Positions 60,820-64,000 of a DNA stretch of 64,000 nt are shown piece by piece. The notes beneath the pieces were generated by a model. The model made no database searches, was not told where the DNA came from, and worked only from the letters and a program-made list of their open reading frames with translations. Numbering within the stretch: position 1 is the first letter of the stretch; each line of letters starts with the position of its first letter. The stretch comes from Cypionkella aquatica (GTDB lineage: Bacteria; Pseudomonadota; Alphaproteobacteria; Rhodobacterales; Rhodobacteraceae), in the NCBI RefSeq assembly GCF_030161095.1, contig NZ_BSPP01000010.1, positions 186,001 to 250,000 of the forward strand, given 5' to 3'. The translations under genes and the position numbers were made by a program.

Positions 60820-61521
60820 TCAGCGCGTTGGATAGGCCGAGGCAAGTTGCACCGGGCTGCCATCGAAGCGCGTCACCACGGCATCATCGGGCAGCACTTT
60901 CACAGGTGCCGACAATTCCCGGCGGATCACTTCGGCAAGACGATCTGTCACCACGACCTTCTGCGTGCGGCCAGCCTGATCTTCGGCGACAGCGCGATTG
61001 CCGCCCGCCGCTTTGACATCGGCCACAATGCGGCGCGGGCCTTGCAGGACCGCACCCGTGGTCGCATCACGCACCGTCATCATGAAGTGCATGGAATGAA
61101 CGCCGCCCACGGTATAGCGGGTCTTTTCGGTCAGGCAATGAAAGCGCACGACTTCAAGATCGACCACCACGGGCGCGCCGCTGTGCATGGTTGCGGTGCT
61201 GCGTGCGGCTGCGGTCTCAAAGATCGCCTTGACTTGCGCATGACGCTCTCCCGGTTGATCGCCGCGCCAGACGATATCGGCGCTGGGATGGAATGTGTTG
61301 GCTTCTGACACCCGCAGGCTTTGCGGCACCGAGATGTTGACCGCTTTCACGTCATATTCCGACTGCATCATCATGGCTGTCTGCCCCGAAGCGGTCTGCG
61401 GCAACAACGGTGCCTGCGAGACATCGGACGAGACCTGATTTTGCGTGGACATCGAGGTGGTCTGCGCACAGGCCGAAAGACCCAAGGCCAGTACCAGAAT
61501 GGAAAGAGACGTGATCTTCAT
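60820..61521 (-). CDS. Lipoprotein of unknown function
   Basis: A 233-residue lipoprotein. The signal peptide MKITSLSILVLALGLSAC ends at Cys18. A Gln/Ser-rich linker follows (AQTTSMSTQNQVSSDVSQAP) and then a domain with YDVKAVNISVPQSLRVSEAN, VVDLEVVRFHCLTEKTRYTV and HFMMTVRDATTGAVLQGPR. It resembles Rhodobacteraceae-limited lipoproteins that I recall as DUF6778, not verified. ATG at 61521 is chosen; the open frame continues upstream across the edd promoter and gene and is rejected. Confidence 0.8.
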   Translation of the reverse strand: MKITSLSILVLALGLSACAQTTSMSTQNQVSSDVSQAPLLPQTASGQTAMMMQSEYDVKAVNISVPQSLRVSEANTFHPSADIVWRGDQPGERHAQVKAIFETAAARSTATMHSGAPVVVDLEVVRFHCLTEKTRYTVGGVHSMHFMMTVRDATTGAVLQGPRRIVADVKAAGGNRAVAEDQAGRTQKVVVTDRLAEVIRRELSAPVKVLPDDAVVTRFDGSPVQLASAYPTR

Positions 61522-61712
61522 GGCTTCACCCTTTGGTTTGCCCCCGGCGTTAAGCAATAAAGCCCGGTAAATGTGGCAGGTTTTGGGTGAACATGGCGCG
61601 AAACCAAGGTATGATGGCGGTGGTTTCACGACGCTTTGCCTTTCGTATCGACGTGCCCCCCCTGCCATCAACAGCTTTCGCAGAATTTCGCGGCGCTGAT
61701 GCGCAATCGTGT

Positions 61713-61726
61713 TGTTAGCGCTAACA
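61713..61726. promoter_or_regulatory. Perfect palindrome TGTTAGCGCTAACA before edd
   Basis: A 14-bp perfect palindrome 84 bases upstream of edd. It matches the sites before gap-1 (13/14) and gap-2 (13/14). The form agrees with what I recall for CceR, a LacI-type regulator responding to 6-phosphogluconate in Rhodobacter, which is the substrate of Edd. Confidence 0.72.
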
Positions 61727-61809
61727 GTTTCTGCTATCCTATGATGAATGCAGCTTTGACCCAGCCTGTTTGTCCTAACCTGCCGATCCGCCAAGCCCGA
61801 GGTGCCCCC

Positions 61810-63615
61810 ATGTCGCTGAACTCGACCATTGACCGCGTGACCGACCGCATCCGCGAACGCTCGCAGCAGACGCGGGGCGATTATCTGGCGCGGCTGGCGG
61901 CGGCGGTGGCGCAGGGGCCGGCGCGCGGGCATCTGGCTTGTGGCAATCAGGCGCATGCCTATGCGGCGATGGGGGGCGATAAGGATGCGCTGGCGACGGG
62001 GCGCAGCCCCAATATCGGCATCATCACCGCCTATAACGATATGCTGTCGGCGCATCAGCCCTATGAGGATTACCCCAAGCTGATCCGTGACACCGCGCGC
62101 CGCGCCGGGGCCACGGCTCAGGTCGCGGGTGGGGTGCCTGCGATGTGTGACGGTGTCACCCAAGGTCAGGCGGGGATGGAGCTGTCGTTGTTCTCTCGCG
62201 ATGTGATTGCTTTGGCCGCTGGGGTTGGGCTGTCGCACAATACGTTTGATGCGGCGGTGTTCCTTGGGGTGTGCGACAAGATCGTGCCGGGTCTGGTGAT
62301 GGCGGCGGCGGCGTTTGGCCATATCCCGGCGGTGTTCGTGCCTGCGGGGCCGATGACCAGCGGGTTGCCGAATGACGAGAAAGCCCGCGTCCGCAATGCT
62401 TTTGCCACCGGCGAAGTTGGCCGCGAAGAATTGATGGCAGCCGAGATGGCCAGCTACCACGGCCCCGGCACCTGCACGTTTTATGGCACCGCCAACACCA
62501 ACCAGATGCTGATGGAGTTTATGGGCCTGCACCTGCCCGGTGCCTCGTTCGTCAATCCCAACACCCCCCTGCGTGAGGCTTTGACCACCCATGCTATCGA
62601 GCGTGCCGTGGCGATCACCGCTTTGGGCAACGACTTCCGCCCGGCGGGTGAGATTCTGGATGAACGCGCCTATGTCAACGGCCTTGTCGGTCTTATGGCG
62701 ACGGGGGGCTCCACCAACCTTGTGCTGCACCTGCCTGCGATGGCGCGGGCTTCGGGCGTTTTGCTGGATCTGGCGGATTTCGACGAGATCAGCCAAGCGG
62801 TGCCGTTGATGGCCAAGGTCTATCCCAATGGTCTGGCCGATGTGAACCATTTCCATGCCGCAGGTGGGCTTGGTTATATGATCGGGCAGTTGCTGGATCA
62901 CGGCCTGCTGCATGGCGATGCCAAGACCGTGGCGGGCGACGGCTTGCGGCACTACCGCTCAGAGCCGACCTTGCGCGACGGCAAGCTGACGTGGGCGGCT
63001 GGGGCCAACCACACGCTGAACGACAAGATCCTGCGCCCGGCCTCTGATCCGTTCCAGCCGACTGGGGGCTTGCGGCAGTTGTCGGGCAACCTGGGGCGCG
63101 GCGTGATCAAAGTGTCGGCGGTGGCGCCCGAGCGGCATATCATCGAGGCGCCTTGCCGGATTTTCCACGATCAGCACGACGTGAAAGCCGCATTCAAGGC
63201 GGGGGAGTTCACCTCTGACACCATCGTCGTGGTGCGTTTCCAAGGGCCGCAAGCCAATGGCATGCCGGAATTGCACAGCCTGACGCCGATGTTGTCGGTG
63301 TGTCAGGATCGCGGGCTGAAAATGGCGCTTGTCACCGATGGCCGGATGTCAGGCGCATCGGGCAAAGTGCCAGCGGCGATCCATGTCTCACCCGAGGCTG
63401 CCAAGGGTGGCCCGCTTGCCCGGCTGCGCGATGGCGATATCGTGCGGCTGGATGCGGTGGCGGGCACGTTGTCGGTGCTGTCCGATGATTTCGAGACCCG
63501 CGAGCCCGTCACAGCCGATCTGTCCGCCAACCGCTTTGGCATGGGCCGCGAATTGTTTGAGGCGTTCCGCCAGTCGGTCGGCACCTCTGAAACCGGCGCG
63601 GCTGTGGTAATCTGA
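61810..63615 (+). CDS. edd: Phosphogluconate dehydratase
   Basis: First committed enzyme of the Entner-Doudoroff pathway (6-phosphogluconate to KDPG). The 601-residue product is full length and carries the [4Fe-4S]-related cysteines Cys113 (PAMCDGVTQG), Cys155 (GVCDKIVPG) and Cys222 (PGTCTFYGTANTNQ). Other blocks are GIITAYNDMLSAHQPYEDYP and VTDGRMSGASGKVPAAIH. ATG 61810 gives MSLNSTIDRVTDRI; the longer frame is rejected. eda follows after a long hairpin. Confidence 0.96.
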   Translation: MSLNSTIDRVTDRIRERSQQTRGDYLARLAAAVAQGPARGHLACGNQAHAYAAMGGDKDALATGRSPNIGIITAYNDMLSAHQPYEDYPKLIRDTARRAGATAQVAGGVPAMCDGVTQGQAGMELSLFSRDVIALAAGVGLSHNTFDAAVFLGVCDKIVPGLVMAAAAFGHIPAVFVPAGPMTSGLPNDEKARVRNAFATGEVGREELMAAEMASYHGPGTCTFYGTANTNQMLMEFMGLHLPGASFVNPNTPLREALTTHAIERAVAITALGNDFRPAGEILDERAYVNGLVGLMATGGSTNLVLHLPAMARASGVLLDLADFDEISQAVPLMAKVYPNGLADVNHFHAAGGLGYMIGQLLDHGLLHGDAKTVAGDGLRHYRSEPTLRDGKLTWAAGANHTLNDKILRPASDPFQPTGGLRQLSGNLGRGVIKVSAVAPERHIIEAPCRIFHDQHDVKAAFKAGEFTSDTIVVVRFQGPQANGMPELHSLTPMLSVCQDRGLKMALVTDGRMSGASGKVPAAIHVSPEAAKGGPLARLRDGDIVRLDAVAGTLSVLSDDFETREPVTADLSANRFGMGRELFEAFRQSVGTSETGAAVVI

Positions 63616-63619
63616 TTTT

Positions 63620-63702
63620 GCCTCCGGCGGGGATATTTAGACAGAGAGGATGACCAGAAGCCTTCGGTTTATCCTCTCTGTCTAAATATCCCCGCCGGAG
63701 GC
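63620..63702. repeat. Perfect 32-bp inverted repeat between edd and eda
   Basis: Left arm 63620-63651 (starting GCCTCCGGCGGGGATATTTA) is exactly complementary to the right arm 63671-63702 (ending GCCGGAGGC), with a 19-base loop. It begins 4 bases after the edd stop and ends 43 bases before the eda start. It is the longest member of the dispersed family also at 44901 and 49481. Confidence 0.92.
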
Positions 63703-63745
63703 TTCGACCTTTCAAACTGCCCCGCGATCGGGGATGGAGATACAA

Positions 63746-64000
63746 ATGACCCCCACCGAACAATCCCGCTTGGCTTCCGAAATCTGCCGCCTTGCCCCGG
63801 TCGTCCCCGTCTTGGTGCTGGACGATCTGGCACATGCCAAGCCTTTGGCCGAGGCTTTGGTCAAGGGCGGCTTGCCTGCTTTGGAAGTCACCTTGCGCAC
63901 CGCTTGCGCGCTGGATGCGATCCGCGCCATGGCGGAGGTGCCGGGGGGTATGGTTGGGGCTGGCACGTTGTTGACGCCTGCGGATGTGAAGGCGGCCAAG
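63746..64000 (+). CDS. eda: KDPG aldolase, 5' part only
   Basis: The first 85 codons of 2-keto-3-deoxy-6-phosphogluconate aldolase, cut by the window end. The start is [20 protein letters not shown], followed by PALEVTLRT with the catalytic Glu47, and [16 protein letters not shown], the typical (beta-alpha) barrel segments. The Schiff-base lysine would lie beyond the window. With edd it completes the Entner-Doudoroff route to pyruvate and glyceraldehyde-3-phosphate. The long hairpin upstream may adjust its expression relative to edd. Confidence 0.92.
   Translation, partial: MTPTEQSRLASEICRLAPVVPVLVLDDLAHAKPLAEALVKGGLPALEVTLRTACALDAIRAMAEVPGGMVGAGTLLTPADVKAAK

Overview
The window looks like chromosomal DNA of an alphaproteobacterium of the Rhodobacteraceae (Rhodobacter/Pseudorhodobacter/Gemmobacter-like). 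The case rests on several points: GC-rich codon use with strong third-position G/C, a DksA with only one of the zinc-finger cysteines, a DUF1127 micro-protein, tandem gap genes flanking a tiny membrane protein, Entner-Doudoroff genes behind a perfect 14-bp palindrome, PAS_5 and Hint_2 family proteins, and G/C-rich hairpins ending in GATATTT that I associate with this family. The genus is an inference. No phage, IS element, integrase or CRISPR array was found.

Layout. 1-5 kb (mostly minus strand): ccmE, argC, a DUF1684 protein, a BrnT/BrnA toxin-antitoxin pair, murI and a lysophospholipid-type acyltransferase. 5-12.9 kb: a LysR regulator, a DUF2059 exported protein, a probable small RNA (about 7148-7230), purL with two GNAT acetyltransferases, bolA-grxD, and a minus-strand group mliC-zapA-coiled-coil protein. 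12.9-19 kb: central carbon metabolism, with tkt, a DUF808 membrane protein, two gap genes around a 47-residue membrane protein, and a DUF1127 protein. 18.9-24.5 kb: gamma-carbonic anhydrase-like protein, gmk, yicC, a PAS_5 protein, type II DAHP synthase and a GlxA/AraC regulator. 24.8-34.5 kb: a complete branched-chain-amino-acid-type ABC transporter (order K-G-F-x-H-M, x being a small cysteine-containing exported protein), a GT39-type membrane glycosyltransferase and a dimethylglycine-dehydrogenase-type flavoenzyme.

34.6-40.9 kb: two large minus-strand proteins made of calcium-binding nonapeptide repeats plus a C-terminal Hint domain. The first carries a nearly identical triplicated 423-bp block. 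41.8-51.3 kb: tRNA-Leu(CAA), a zinc metallopeptidase, a YqaA-type membrane protein, dsbB, an ankyrin protein, a dGTPase homologue, erpA, an unrecognised Rossmann-like protein, xthA, two FAD oxidoreductases and dksA. 51.4-58.8 kb: a MoxR ATPase, then after about 0.9 kb without a convincing gene a DUF2927-like lipoprotein, a 56-residue membrane protein, a VWA (CoxE-like) protein, a DedA protein, an M48 protease and a Rieske oxygenase. 58.9-64 kb: an orphan PIN protein, an RlmI-type methyltransferase, a lipoprotein, edd, and eda cut by the window end.

Regulatory highlights. TGTTAGCGCTAACA-like palindromes stand before gap-1, gap-2 and edd, pointing to one shared regulator (CceR-type by recollection) of glycolysis/gluconeogenesis and the Entner-Doudoroff route. 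The two gap products differ at the cofactor-selecting residue (Ala versus Asp), suggesting one NADP-type and one NAD-type enzyme. Several families of short hairpin repeats sit at gene ends.
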